Source of the DNA: Candidatus Moraniibacteriota bacterium
GTDB lineage: Bacteria; Patescibacteriota; Minisyncoccia; Moranbacterales; GCA-2747515
Length of the DNA: 11,870 nt
Reading direction: 5' to 3'
Assembly (NCBI GenBank): GCA_029933995.1
Contig: JAOZNB010000037.1
Location: 1 to 11,870 of the forward strand
Under the pieces are notes generated by a model. The model made no database searches. It had not been told where the DNA came from and saw nothing but the letters and a program-made list of their open reading frames with translations. This document shows, piece after piece, positions 1-6,991 of this stretch (position 1 is its first letter; each line of letters begins with the position of its first letter). The position numbers and the translations under genes were made by a program.

Positions 1-135
1 AGAAAATTGAAGTGTACACCTACAACGGACGCTGATTTTTCAATACCAACTGATATAACATTTGTTGATCAATGTGCGGTTATGAAACAGAATATGACAG
101 GACTTAAAGAGCAAATGAAAAATATGGGACAATAG
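1..135 (+). CDS. C-terminal end of an unidentified protein (partial)
   Basis: An open frame enters from the left edge and ends at TAG, giving 44 visible residues. The tail is polar and Met/Lys/Gln-rich (it ends KEQMKNMGQ) and holds two cysteines (KCTP and DQCAV). A convincing intrinsic terminator begins 16 nt after the stop, which supports this being the real end of a gene. No domain can be recognised in so short a piece, and the start and function lie outside the window. Confidence 0.6.
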   Translation, partial: RKLKCTPTTDADFSIPTDITFVDQCAVMKQNMTGLKEQMKNMGQ

Positions 136-151
136 AATCAAGTACACGTTA

Positions 152-195
152 AAGCCGAATAATTTTTTATAGCATCTCGGCTTTTTTGTTTTTAG
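152..195 (+). terminator. Intrinsic terminator after the first partial gene
   Basis: AAGCCGA (152-158) pairs with TCGGCTT (177-183). The loop is A/T-rich and contains an ATAA/TTAT mini-stem. A run of T residues interrupted by one G follows. Confidence 0.8.
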
Positions 196-204
196 GCGAT
201 ATTG

Positions 205-213
205 TGATATTAT
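205..213 (+). promoter_or_regulatory. Candidate extended -10 promoter of the sigma/DnaA-like gene
   Basis: TGATATTAT fits the extended -10 form TGnTATAAT with one mismatch. It lies just after the preceding terminator and about 64 nt before the ATG. There is no good -35 box. A near-identical TGATATAAT precedes the TMEM43 gene at 4816-4824, which strengthens both calls. Confidence 0.45.
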
Positions 214-276
214 TTATTATTGTAATTTAAAATAAATGATTTTTTAGTTATTTAACATTTTGGAGGAAGGTTTATT

Positions 277-1437
277 ATGTCATATATGAATCAAGGATAT
301 AAGAGTAGTGTCTTTAAACATGATTTATTAGGAAGGTCTGAGGAAAATAATTTGATTGAACAATATCAAGATAACGGAGATATAGTTGCTAAGCATAAGG
401 TTATATTACATAATCAAAATATTGTTTGGAAATGTGCGCGTAAGTATTATAATTATGCAGCAAATACTAAATCGATTATGACTATTATAACTTTTGATGA
501 TTTGTGTGGTTATGGCAATGTTGGGTTGCATGAGGCATTAGAGCGGTTTAAAATTACAAAGGGTGTAAGATTTTTTGTTTTTGCGGAATCATTTGTTAAG
601 GGTCACATACAGCAAGCAATACAAAAATTTGCATATTCAATACGAATTCCTTCAGGGCAACATGTTCATATTGAAAGGTACAATAAGACATTGCATGATA
701 TGTGTGTACATGGTAAAAAACCATCCTATAATGCTGTATTTGATAAAATGAATATTTCTAAAGAAAATAAGGCAATTTTAGCATATATTTTCAGTATTCA
801 AGTATCATCAATTTCTAAACCTTCTATAAATGGTGAACGTGATGCTTATGATGATCAAAAGGGAAAAGAGGTTGAAATTGAAGATCAAAAATCAGCAGAT
901 TTTATCAGGACAATGGATTGTCAACAATTTCTAAATATGTTATATCAACAATGTCAGAATGATGTGGAGCGAGAATGTGTATCACGATATTTTTTTGGCA
1001 ATGAATCATTTAAAAAAATGAGTAGGGATTATAATATTTTTCCTGAAACTATAGCCAGACGGATGCGTGATGCAATTGTTAAAACAAAATATGAAATGCA
1101 CTTGAATGCACGAAGAAAATTCATATTGACACAATCCAAAAAACACACAAAGTATAATGTAGCTTGTAGGTGTGATTATAAAAGTATTGTGAAACAGGTT
1201 TTGATATTATTTGATATTTCTGAATCTGATTTTTTAAAAAAAGATCGGTCAAGAAAAGATTTGGCACATGGAAGACAAATTGTGATGTATATTTTACATA
1301 TATATTTAGATTGGTCTTATCCACGGATTGGTTTGCAAATGCAAAGAGCACACCCTGTAGTCATGCAAGGTGTAAAAAAAGTTATGAATAACTTTTCAAT
1401 GAAAGCAGATGCTGAATTAATTATTTCAGTATTATGA
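277..1437 (+). CDS. Sigma-70-like protein with a DnaA domain IV-like C-terminus
   Basis: This 386-residue protein is probably a transcription-initiation or DNA-binding regulator. Residues 38-128 resemble sigma-70 region 2: HNQNIVWKCARKYY (45-58) matches the NLRLV..IA..Y core, FDDLCGYGNVGLHEALERF (73-91) matches the DLxQEGxxGLxxAxxxF helix, GVRFFVFAESFVKGHIQQAI (96-115) matches the -10-recognising helices, and IRIPSG follows. Residues 232-271 hold a weaker region 4-like helix-turn-helix. Residues 299-375 read like DnaA domain IV: a DISESDFLKKDRSR segment, GRQIVMYIL, then RAHPVVMQGVKKV, close to the DnaA-box signature [KR]xH[STP][STV]. The start is set by GGAGG at 262-266, one of the few clear Shine-Dalgarno sites in the window. 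The gene has its own promoter and terminator. The sigma homology is confident; the DnaA-like tail rests on motif reading. Confidence 0.8.
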   Translation: MSYMNQGYKSSVFKHDLLGRSEENNLIEQYQDNGDIVAKHKVILHNQNIVWKCARKYYNYAANTKSIMTIITFDDLCGYGNVGLHEALERFKITKGVRFFVFAESFVKGHIQQAIQKFAYSIRIPSGQHVHIERYNKTLHDMCVHGKKPSYNAVFDKMNISKENKAILAYIFSIQVSSISKPSINGERDAYDDQKGKEVEIEDQKSADFIRTMDCQQFLNMLYQQCQNDVERECVSRYFFGNESFKKMSRDYNIFPETIARRMRDAIVKTKYEMHLNARRKFILTQSKKHTKYNVACRCDYKSIVKQVLILFDISESDFLKKDRSRKDLAHGRQIVMYILHIYLDWSYPRIGLQMQRAHPVVMQGVKKVMNNFSMKADAELIISVL

Positions 1438-1446
1438 AGTCATTTA

Positions 1447-1480
1447 ATGGTCTCAAATCTTATTTGAGACCATTTTTTAT
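1447..1480 (+). terminator. Intrinsic terminator of the sigma/DnaA-like gene
   Basis: This is a perfect 12-bp stem, ATGGTCTCAAAT with ATTTGAGACCAT, with a 3-nt CTT loop, followed by a run of six T. It starts 10 nt after the stop codon and separates this gene from secDF. Confidence 0.93.
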
Positions 1481-1521
1481 AATTATTTATTTAAATAGAG
1501 ATGTATTTATTGTGAGTATAT

Positions 1522-1550
1522 TTGCATTTTATTATGAGCGGTAGTACAAT
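1522..1550 (+). promoter_or_regulatory. Candidate promoter of secDF
   Basis: TTGCAT (1522-1527) and TACAAT (1545-1550) are separated by exactly 17 nt. They lie between the upstream terminator and the secD start, which predicts a leader of about 33 nt. The leader has no Shine-Dalgarno. Confidence 0.5.
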
Positions 1551-1589
1551 GGTCAAGTAATCTCAGTAGCGGTTATTTTTTTATATATT

Positions 1590-3290
1590 ATGTACAAGAA
1601 AAATAGAAGAAAGTTTATATATGTAGTGGTGTTTACTCTTATTATGGCAATTATTTCATTGCCACTCATTCAGTATTTGCCAGAGGACACACAAGGACGA
1701 TTTGAAAAGATAGCAATTAATCTTGGATTAGATTTACAAGGCGGTCTTCATCTTGAATATTTATTAGATTTGGAGAATACCCCAGATGATAAAAAAGAAG
1801 ATGCAAAAGACGCTGTGCAAGCTGCAGCAGAGAGAAAAGTTAATGCTTATGGTGTAGGTGAGCCAGTTGTGTGGTTGTCAGAGCGTGGCAGTGATACATT
1901 TATGACTGTTGAAATACCAGGAGTTAAAGATGTTGAGGAGGCTAAGAACGTTATACAAAAAGCACCTATTTTGCAGTTTAGAGAAGAAAAAACAGAAGAA
2001 GAATTGGCAACTGATAAAGCACAGATGGACGAGATGTTGGCTCCGATGAATGAGCAAAGCAAGGAAGAAGCTATTGGTGTATTGGAGAGAGTTAAAAATG
2101 GAGATGATTTTAGTGACTTAGCAAAAGAATTTAGCAAAGATCCTGGAAGTGCAGAAAATGGTGGTGAACTTGATTTTGTTAAAAAAGGAGATTTTGTGCC
2201 AGAATTTGAAGAAATTTTATTTAATGATGAAATAAATGATGGAGATATTCATCAAGAATTAGTAGAAACTGATTTTGGGTGGCATATTATCAAAAAGTTA
2301 GAAACACGAGGAGAAGGTGATGATAAAGAGGTGAAGGGTCAACATATTCTTTTTGCAAAAATGTCAGTACCGGCAGAACCATATAAGGCAACAGATTTGA
2401 CAGGCGCATTATTGGATAATGCTCTAGCTGATTATAGTAGCAATATGGGTGGTGTCTCAGAGCCACAGGTTAATCTAGTCTTTAATTCTGAGGGTGCAAA
2501 AATGTTTGCTGATATTACAAAAAGAAATCTTGGTAAGACTGTTGCAATATATGTAGATGATGAAATTGTAAGTGCACCGACTGTGCAGTCTGAAATTGTA
2601 GATGGACATGCTGTAATTTCTGGTAGCTTTGATATAGAAGAAGCAAAGGATTTAGCCAGAAGACTTAATGAAGGTGCTTTGCCTGTTCCATTTGAATTAG
2701 TTTCACAACAGAGTGTTGAGGCAACTCTTGGAGCTGAAGCACTGGAAAAAGGTATGAAAGCTGGATTAATAGGGCTTGTACTTGTAATGATATACATGAT
2801 TATCTACTATAGATTTTTTGGAGTTATTGCGTCAATTGCTCTAGGTATTTATGCAGTTACACTTGTTTCTATATTTAAATTATCAGGTTTGACGCCAATG
2901 GCCATAACCTTAACACTGGCAGGTATCGCAGGTCTAGTACTTTCAATTGGTATGGCTGTGGATGCAAATGTGCTTATATTTGAACGTATTAAAGAGGAAT
3001 TGCGAATGGGTAAGGGTATAAAGAGGGCTGTTGATGAGGGATTTCGTCGTGCTTGGCCTTCAATTCGTGATGGTAACTTATCAACTATTATTACTTCACT
3101 TATATTGTATTCAATGGGAACTGGTTTTGTAAAAGGTTTTGCACTTATTTTGATTATTGGTGTATTAGCATCCATGTTTACTGCAATCGTAATTGTAAAA
3201 ATTATCATGAAATACGTGACTGGAGAATGGTTAGAGAAGCGACAGTGGTTAATTATGCCTAAGGCTAGGTCTAAATCGAAATCAGAATAA
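1590..3290 (+). CDS. secD: SecD, protein-export membrane subunit with a parvulin-like insertion
   Basis: SecD pairs with SecF to form the proton-driven RND-type motor that helps SecYEG-exported proteins across the membrane. The 566-residue protein has an N-terminal helix (about 10-29), the GLDLQGGLHL motif (46-55), a periplasmic domain with EPQVNLVFNSEGAKMF, and five C-terminal helices (about 391-541) carrying GMAVDANVLIFERIKEE (454-470). Unusually, about 130 residues (131-262) are inserted in the first periplasmic domain. They look like a PpiC/parvulin prolyl isomerase: AIGVLERVKNGDDFSDLAKEFS, then GGELDFVKKGDFVPEFEE, then FGWHIIK. The strand HILF (252-255) normally opens that fold but here follows it. 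The ATG lies after an A/T-rich leader without a Shine-Dalgarno, and MYKKNRRKF gives a sensible basic N-terminus before the first helix. secF follows after 4 nt. Confidence 0.95.
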   Translation: MYKKNRRKFIYVVVFTLIMAIISLPLIQYLPEDTQGRFEKIAINLGLDLQGGLHLEYLLDLENTPDDKKEDAKDAVQAAAERKVNAYGVGEPVVWLSERGSDTFMTVEIPGVKDVEEAKNVIQKAPILQFREEKTEEELATDKAQMDEMLAPMNEQSKEEAIGVLERVKNGDDFSDLAKEFSKDPGSAENGGELDFVKKGDFVPEFEEILFNDEINDGDIHQELVETDFGWHIIKKLETRGEGDDKEVKGQHILFAKMSVPAEPYKATDLTGALLDNALADYSSNMGGVSEPQVNLVFNSEGAKMFADITKRNLGKTVAIYVDDEIVSAPTVQSEIVDGHAVISGSFDIEEAKDLARRLNEGALPVPFELVSQQSVEATLGAEALEKGMKAGLIGLVLVMIYMIIYYRFFGVIASIALGIYAVTLVSIFKLSGLTPMAITLTLAGIAGLVLSIGMAVDANVLIFERIKEELRMGKGIKRAVDEGFRRAWPSIRDGNLSTIITSLILYSMGTGFVKGFALILIIGVLASMFTAIVIVKIIMKYVTGEWLEKRQWLIMPKARSKSKSE

Positions 3291-3294
3291 ATAT

Positions 3295-4212
3295 ATGTTA
3301 CAAATAATTCAAAAAAGGAAATATACATACGTTGTGTCTGCTATAGTGGTGGGATTGAGCGTTTTTTCTATTGCAATGTGGGGCATTAAACCTGGAATTG
3401 ATTTTGTAGGAGGAACACTTATGGAATTTTCTGTTAGCGAAGATAAAGAAATTACACGAGATGCAATATGTGAAAAAATTGATATTGAGTGTGATGATAG
3501 TTTCACGGCTTCTAGTAGTACAGGAGATCATGGGAAAAGTGTAATTATCCGGTATAAACAATCAGATGAAGAATTTAATCAAAAAGTAATAGTTGCAGTA
3601 GGAGAAATAGATGAAGGAAGTAAACAATTGAAAGCAGATTTCATCGGAGCAACAGTATCAAAACAATTAAAAACTAATGCAATAAAAGCAATCATCTTTG
3701 CAATAATTGCAATTTTGCTCTATATTGCTTGGGCATTTCGTAAAGTTTCAGTGCCAGTATCGTCTTGGTATTATGGTGTTGGAGCGGTAACAGCACTTAC
3801 ACATGATATTATAATTACACTTGGTATATTTGCAGCACTTGGGTATTTTTTTGGCATAGAAGTGGGCGTGCCATTTGTAGCAGCTCTTTTGACAATTTTG
3901 GGTTACAGTGTGAATGATACAATTGTTGTGTATGATAGGATTCGTGAAAACGTACTTCGCACAAGGTCAATTGCAGATTTTGAAGGATTGGTAAATAAAT
4001 CACTTAATGAATCACTTGCAAGATCATTTAATACGTCATTTACAGTTGTATTGGTATTAGTACCAATTATTATTTTTGGTGGTGAATCATTGTTTAATTT
4101 CTCACTTGCGTTATTGATAGGTGTGCTGATTGGTACATATTCATCAATGTTTATAGCTACGGCTTTAGTTGTATCAATTTATAATGTACAAAAAAACGCA
4201 CGAGAAAAATAG
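3295..4212 (+). CDS. secF: SecF, protein-export membrane subunit
   Basis: SecF is the partner of SecD in the auxiliary Sec translocation motor. The 305-residue protein shows the family layout: an N-terminal helix (about 11-29), the GIDFVGGTLMEF motif (34-45), a small extracytoplasmic domain, then five helices from about 129 to 297 with YSVNDTIVVYDRIREN (204-219). The length is normal for a compact SecF. The start lies 4 nt after the secD stop, so translation is probably coupled. No terminator follows directly; the next sequence is an inverted-repeat element. Confidence 0.96.
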   Translation: MLQIIQKRKYTYVVSAIVVGLSVFSIAMWGIKPGIDFVGGTLMEFSVSEDKEITRDAICEKIDIECDDSFTASSSTGDHGKSVIIRYKQSDEEFNQKVIVAVGEIDEGSKQLKADFIGATVSKQLKTNAIKAIIFAIIAILLYIAWAFRKVSVPVSSWYYGVGAVTALTHDIIITLGIFAALGYFFGIEVGVPFVAALLTILGYSVNDTIVVYDRIRENVLRTRSIADFEGLVNKSLNESLARSFNTSFTVVLVLVPIIIFGGESLFNFSLALLIGVLIGTYSSMFIATALVVSIYNVQKNAREK

Positions 4213-4214
4213 AG

Positions 4215-4323
4215 TTGTCATTCTTGTGAAGGCGAGAATCTAGATGATATCAGAAAGATTTATTGTAAAAAAACTAGATTTTTACCTTTCATGCCAAAGG
4301 CAGACACGACACAAGAGTGACAA
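4215..4323. repeat. Inverted-repeat element, REPIN/MITE-like (about 109 bp)
   Basis: The left end TTGTCATTCTTGTG (4215-4228) and the right end CACAAGAGTGACAA (4310-4323) are inverted repeats matching at 13 of 14 positions. Inside, AGAATCTAG near the left and CTAGATTTT near the right are also nearly inverted. The left half recurs as TTGTCATTCCTGTGAAGG at 10412, so this is a dispersed family. It fills most of the gap between secF and the next gene. It encodes nothing and may act as an attenuating hairpin after secF. Confidence 0.7.
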
Positions 4324-4358
4324 GAGAAGTAAACTAAGTAATATTTAAAATAACCATG

Positions 4359-4384
4359 CTATCGCTCTAAAAAGAGCTGTAGCA
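4359..4384 (+). other. Leader hairpin upstream of the Lys/Met-rich gene
   Basis: GCTAT and GTAGC enclose GCTCT-AAAA-AGAGC with one internal mismatch, giving about ten base pairs. The hairpin ends 14 nt before the ATG of the next gene. No T-run follows, so it is not a standard terminator. A role in translation control or mRNA stability is possible but unproven. Confidence 0.4.
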
Positions 4385-4398
4385 GGCAAGAAAAAAAT

Positions 4399-4773
4399 AT
4401 GGGATTTACAGACATGTTCAAAAAAAAGAAAAAAGAAAAAAAAATTGAGCCAGCGGTAGCAAAAAAACAAGCAGAAGAAATGCTAGGCGGTCAAATGCCA
4501 GAGATAACAGATGAAATGATAGATCAAATGCTTGCTGGGGATATGCCAGGTATGCCAAAAATGGGAAGAATGCAAAAAATGGCATTAAAAGGACTTAAAA
4601 AAATGTCACCAGAAAAAAGACAAGAGGTATTTGCACAAGCATTTGCAAAACAAGGTGGTGCTGACGGAGAAAGTAAGGAAGAGATGGCAAAACAGATAGA
4701 AGAAATGCGTGCATCAGGACAATTAAATTCAAAGCAATATAAGATTGCAAAGAAACGTTTAGGAATTAAATAA
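4399..4773 (+). CDS. Small Lys/Met-rich cytoplasmic protein, function unknown
   Basis: The 124-residue protein has no membrane segment or signal peptide. It begins MGFTDMF followed by a dense lysine patch (KKKKKEKK, 8-15). It then has a methionine-rich stretch, GDMPGMPKMGRMQKM (47-61), and two probable helical segments (70-86 and 92-105), ending SKQYKIAKKRLGIK. There are 14 methionines in all. Met-rich amphipathic helices next to basic patches recall the SRP54 M domain, and secDF lies directly upstream, so a link to membrane-protein handling is conceivable. There is no Ffh GTPase domain and I do not recognise a family. The start follows an A-rich leader without a Shine-Dalgarno, and a terminator follows the gene. 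Confidence 0.75.
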   Translation: MGFTDMFKKKKKEKKIEPAVAKKQAEEMLGGQMPEITDEMIDQMLAGDMPGMPKMGRMQKMALKGLKKMSPEKRQEVFAQAFAKQGGADGESKEEMAKQIEEMRASGQLNSKQYKIAKKRLGIK

Positions 4774-4781
4774 TATTTAAG

Positions 4782-4814
4782 AACACATCTTTAATGGGAT
4801 GTGTTTTGATTTTG
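4782..4814 (+). terminator. Intrinsic terminator after the Lys/Met-rich gene
   Basis: AACACATC (4782-4789) pairs with GATGTGTT (4798-4805) across an 8-nt loop, followed by TTGATTTTG. It begins 8 nt after the stop codon. Confidence 0.75.
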
Positions 4815-4815
4815 T

Positions 4816-4824
4816 GATATAATA
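4816..4824 (+). promoter_or_regulatory. Extended -10 promoter of the TMEM43 gene
   Basis: TGATATAAT is a perfect extended -10 (TGnTATAAT) placed between the terminator above and the ATG at 4866. There is no recognisable -35, which fits an extended -10 promoter. Confidence 0.6.
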
Positions 4825-4865
4825 TTATTAGTAAATCATAAAATTAATAAATTAATATATAAATT

Positions 4866-6002
4866 ATGTCTATAATAACAACATCGCAGAATTGGATAAG
4901 TCGATTGGGAGGTTCTATCAAGGGAATTATTTTTGGTGTTCTTTTACTTATTGTCGCAATAGTGCTTTTATTTTGGAATGAAGGACGTGCTGTCAAGATG
5001 AATAAAGCTTTAAATGAGGGTCAAGGAGTTGTTGTTTCTGCAAATATAGATAGTGTAGACCCAGCTCAAGATGGCAAATTTGTGCATTTAAGTGGCCAAT
5101 TAGAAACGGATGATATATTAACAGACGATGAGTTTGACGTTGTTTTTGGTGGTATTAAATTAGAGCGTCTTGTAGAAATGTATCAATGGCAAGAACAAGC
5201 AGATTCATCAACTATAAAAAAAATGGGAGGAAGTACAGAAACAGTAACTACATATAGTTATAATAAGGCATGGGATGAGAATATGATTGACAGTAGTAGT
5301 TTTCATGATCAAGGATATGATAATCCAGGATTGATGGCTTTTCAAAGTGATACATTGGTTGCTAGTGATGTTCAGATTGGAAAGTTTCAATTGTCCAATT
5401 CTTTAATTAATAAGATTAATAATTATACAGATCTTCCTATTGAGAAATTAAAAGATGGTTTATCTACTGAAATTGGTAGGCAGGTTAATTTAGTTGGAGG
5501 TGTAATTTATATTGGTACAAATCAAGGAGAACCTCAAATTGGAGATTTAAAAATTAGCTATAGAGCAGTAAACCCTTCTATAATAAGTTTAATATCTCAA
5601 CAAAATGGCAATAGTTTTACACCATTTATAACGAGTAAGGGTAAATCATTGGAATTTTTGGAGTTAGGCAATAAGACATCAGAACAAATGTTTGCAACAG
5701 CACATTCAAATAATAAAGCAATGTTGTGGATAGTGCGTTTAGTTGGCTTTTTGATGGTGATGATTAGTATTCGTATTATATTAAAACCTTTTGAAATTAT
5801 GGGCGATGTAGTACCATTTATAGGTGGAATTATTGGCTTTGGAATAGGAATAATTGCCTTTTTGGCAGCCTTCCCAATTTCATTGGGTACAATTGCTGTT
5901 GCTTGGCTTTTCTATAGACCAATATTTGCAGTCATTTTATTTATAATTGTTGTTGCAATAATCTGGTTTATCATTTATAAAATTCGAAAAAACGAAAAAT
6001 AA
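4866..6002 (+). CDS. TMEM43 (LUMA) family membrane protein
   Basis: The 378-residue protein has one N-terminal membrane helix (about 18-37) ending in FWNEGRAVK, a large soluble domain (about 40-280), and a cluster of about four helices (about 283-373). The soluble part carries GKFVHLSGQL (70-79) and the family hallmark RLVEMYQWQE (101-110). This architecture and motif are those of the TMEM43/LUMA family, found in animals and in scattered bacteria. The bacterial role is unknown; membrane organisation has been proposed for the eukaryotic member. The ATG follows an A/T-rich leader without a Shine-Dalgarno, about 36 nt after the predicted start of transcription. The Nudix gene follows after 42 nt and may be co-transcribed. 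Confidence 0.88.
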   Translation: MSIITTSQNWISRLGGSIKGIIFGVLLLIVAIVLLFWNEGRAVKMNKALNEGQGVVVSANIDSVDPAQDGKFVHLSGQLETDDILTDDEFDVVFGGIKLERLVEMYQWQEQADSSTIKKMGGSTETVTTYSYNKAWDENMIDSSSFHDQGYDNPGLMAFQSDTLVASDVQIGKFQLSNSLINKINNYTDLPIEKLKDGLSTEIGRQVNLVGGVIYIGTNQGEPQIGDLKISYRAVNPSIISLISQQNGNSFTPFITSKGKSLEFLELGNKTSEQMFATAHSNNKAMLWIVRLVGFLMVMISIRIILKPFEIMGDVVPFIGGIIGFGIGIIAFLAAFPISLGTIAVAWLFYRPIFAVILFIIVVAIIWFIIYKIRKNEK

Positions 6003-6044
6003 ATATAATGTTGGTAGTTTGATGAAATTTAATAAATATTGATT

Positions 6045-6515
6045 ATGAAACATAGAATTCGAGCTGCTGTTATTATAGTGGATAATAATAAAATATTGCT
6101 TGTGAAGCATGTTCATCCTGAGACTGGTTATGAATGGTGGGTTCCACCTGGTGGAGGCGTGGAGGAGAAAGATAATTCAGTGTTTGATTGCGCAAAGAGA
6201 GAAACCTTTGAAGAAACTAATTTAGAGATTGACACTTCTCAGATAGTTTATATAAGAGAGTTTTTTGATAATGAAAATCAGAAATTAAATATTGAATTAT
6301 TTATGTTAGCTAATCATTATGAAGGTACAATCAGTTTAGAGAATTTGAAAGGTAATGGACCTGATGAATTTTTCATTAAGGAGGTGAAGTGGTTTACAAA
6401 AGAAGAATTACAAAATATTACTGTTTTTCCTGAAATACTAAAAGATACTTTTTGGAATGATTATAAAAAGGGATTTTTTCAGACAAGATATTTAGGCAGG
6501 CAGATTAATGAATAA
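6045..6515 (+). CDS. Nudix hydrolase
   Basis: Nudix enzymes cleave nucleoside diphosphates linked to another group, often damaged or non-canonical NTPs. The 156-residue protein begins with the usual strand (MKHRIRAAVIIVDNNKILLVKH), then WWVPPGGGVEEKDNS and the Nudix helix FDCAKRETFEETNLEI. The catalytic REXXEE glutamates are present. The box deviates from GX5EX7REUXEEXGU: the first Glu position reads Asn, with an extra residue before it, and the late Gly is Asn. The substrate cannot be predicted. I chose the ATG at 6045 over an upstream TTG at 6039, which would only add Met-Ile. The 3' end overlaps the MazG-like gene by 8 nt. Confidence 0.9.
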   Translation: MKHRIRAAVIIVDNNKILLVKHVHPETGYEWWVPPGGGVEEKDNSVFDCAKRETFEETNLEIDTSQIVYIREFFDNENQKLNIELFMLANHYEGTISLENLKGNGPDEFFIKEVKWFTKEELQNITVFPEILKDTFWNDYKKGFFQTRYLGRQINE

Positions 6516-6831
6516 TTATATGATAATTGATTTAAAAAAAATTCAAAAAGAAGTCTTTCAAAATAAAATTGATAAGGGATTTAATACTAAAGATGTATCA
6601 ATGGAATTTTGTCTTATGAATAGTAAAGTAAATGAAGCTTGGCTTGCTTGGTATAAAAAAGACGATAATGTAGGTGAAGAATTAGCTGATGTGGCTATTT
6701 ATTTGTTGGGACTTTCTGAAATATTGGGAATTGATTTAGAAAAGGAAATAGTAGCAAAAATAAAAAAGAATAAAGGACGAGAGTATAAAAATATTAAAGG
6801 CAGAATGATTCGCAAAAAGGATAGTTTGTGA
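6508..6831 (+). CDS. MazG-like nucleotide pyrophosphohydrolase
   Basis: The 107-residue all-helical protein resembles the MazG/dUTPase-like alpha-helical NTP pyrophosphohydrolases, which turn NTPs or dNTPs into NMP plus PPi. The clearest motif is NVGEELADVAIYLLGLSEILGI, with the EExxD metal-ligand pattern, followed by IVAKIKKNKGREY. The first metal motif is less canonical (MEFCLMNSKVNEAW). The start overlaps the end of the Nudix gene by 8 nt, so the two are probably translationally coupled. A second ATG lies 12 nt downstream and cannot be excluded as the start. Confidence 0.8.
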   Translation: MNNYMIIDLKKIQKEVFQNKIDKGFNTKDVSMEFCLMNSKVNEAWLAWYKKDDNVGEELADVAIYLLGLSEILGIDLEKEIVAKIKKNKGREYKNIKGRMIRKKDSL

Positions 6832-6843
6832 TAATATTACTAT

Positions 6844-6880
6844 TAGACAAATTATTAATTTATTTTAAATTGTTTGTCTA
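6844..6880 (+). terminator. Weak hairpin after the Nudix-MazG pair
   Basis: TAGACAAA (6844-6851) pairs with TTTGTCTA (6873-6880), and the loop contains AATTTATTTTAAATT. It starts 12 nt after the stop. No T-run follows, so it may act as a weak terminator or an mRNA-stabilising 3' end. Confidence 0.4.
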
Positions 6881-6903
6881 GATTCTGTACAAATATATTT
6901 ATA

Positions 6904-6948
6904 GTGAATTACTTCGTTCTGCAATAAATATTATTTCACGGAATGACA
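6904..6948. repeat. Degenerate REP-like fragment
   Basis: GTGAA (6904-6908) and TTCAC (6935-6939) can pair, and GGAATGACA (6940-6948) is the inverse of the TGTCATTCC end seen in the elements at 4215 and 10412. It is probably a decayed copy of the same dispersed repeat. It may also touch the promoter region of the pyrophosphatase gene, where TACAAT at 6957 is a possible -10. Confidence 0.35.
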
Positions 6949-6991
6949 TGAAGAGTTACAATTTTTAATTATTTATTCTTAATTTAAAAAC

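Noticed and set aside
1317..1325. TTATCCACG, one mismatch from a DnaA box, inside the sigma/DnaA-like gene
   Set aside because: It is a single imperfect copy within a coding region; there is no cluster of boxes or AT-rich unwinding element to suggest an origin.
1121..1351. Minus-strand open frame antisense to the sigma/DnaA-like gene
   Set aside because: It is a shadow of a well-supported + strand gene, with no motif or start signal of its own.
1536..1578. Possible tRNA-like sequence before secD (GCGGTAG...AGTAGCGGT)
   Set aside because: There is no cloverleaf, T-arm or CCA; the segment is better read as promoter and leader.
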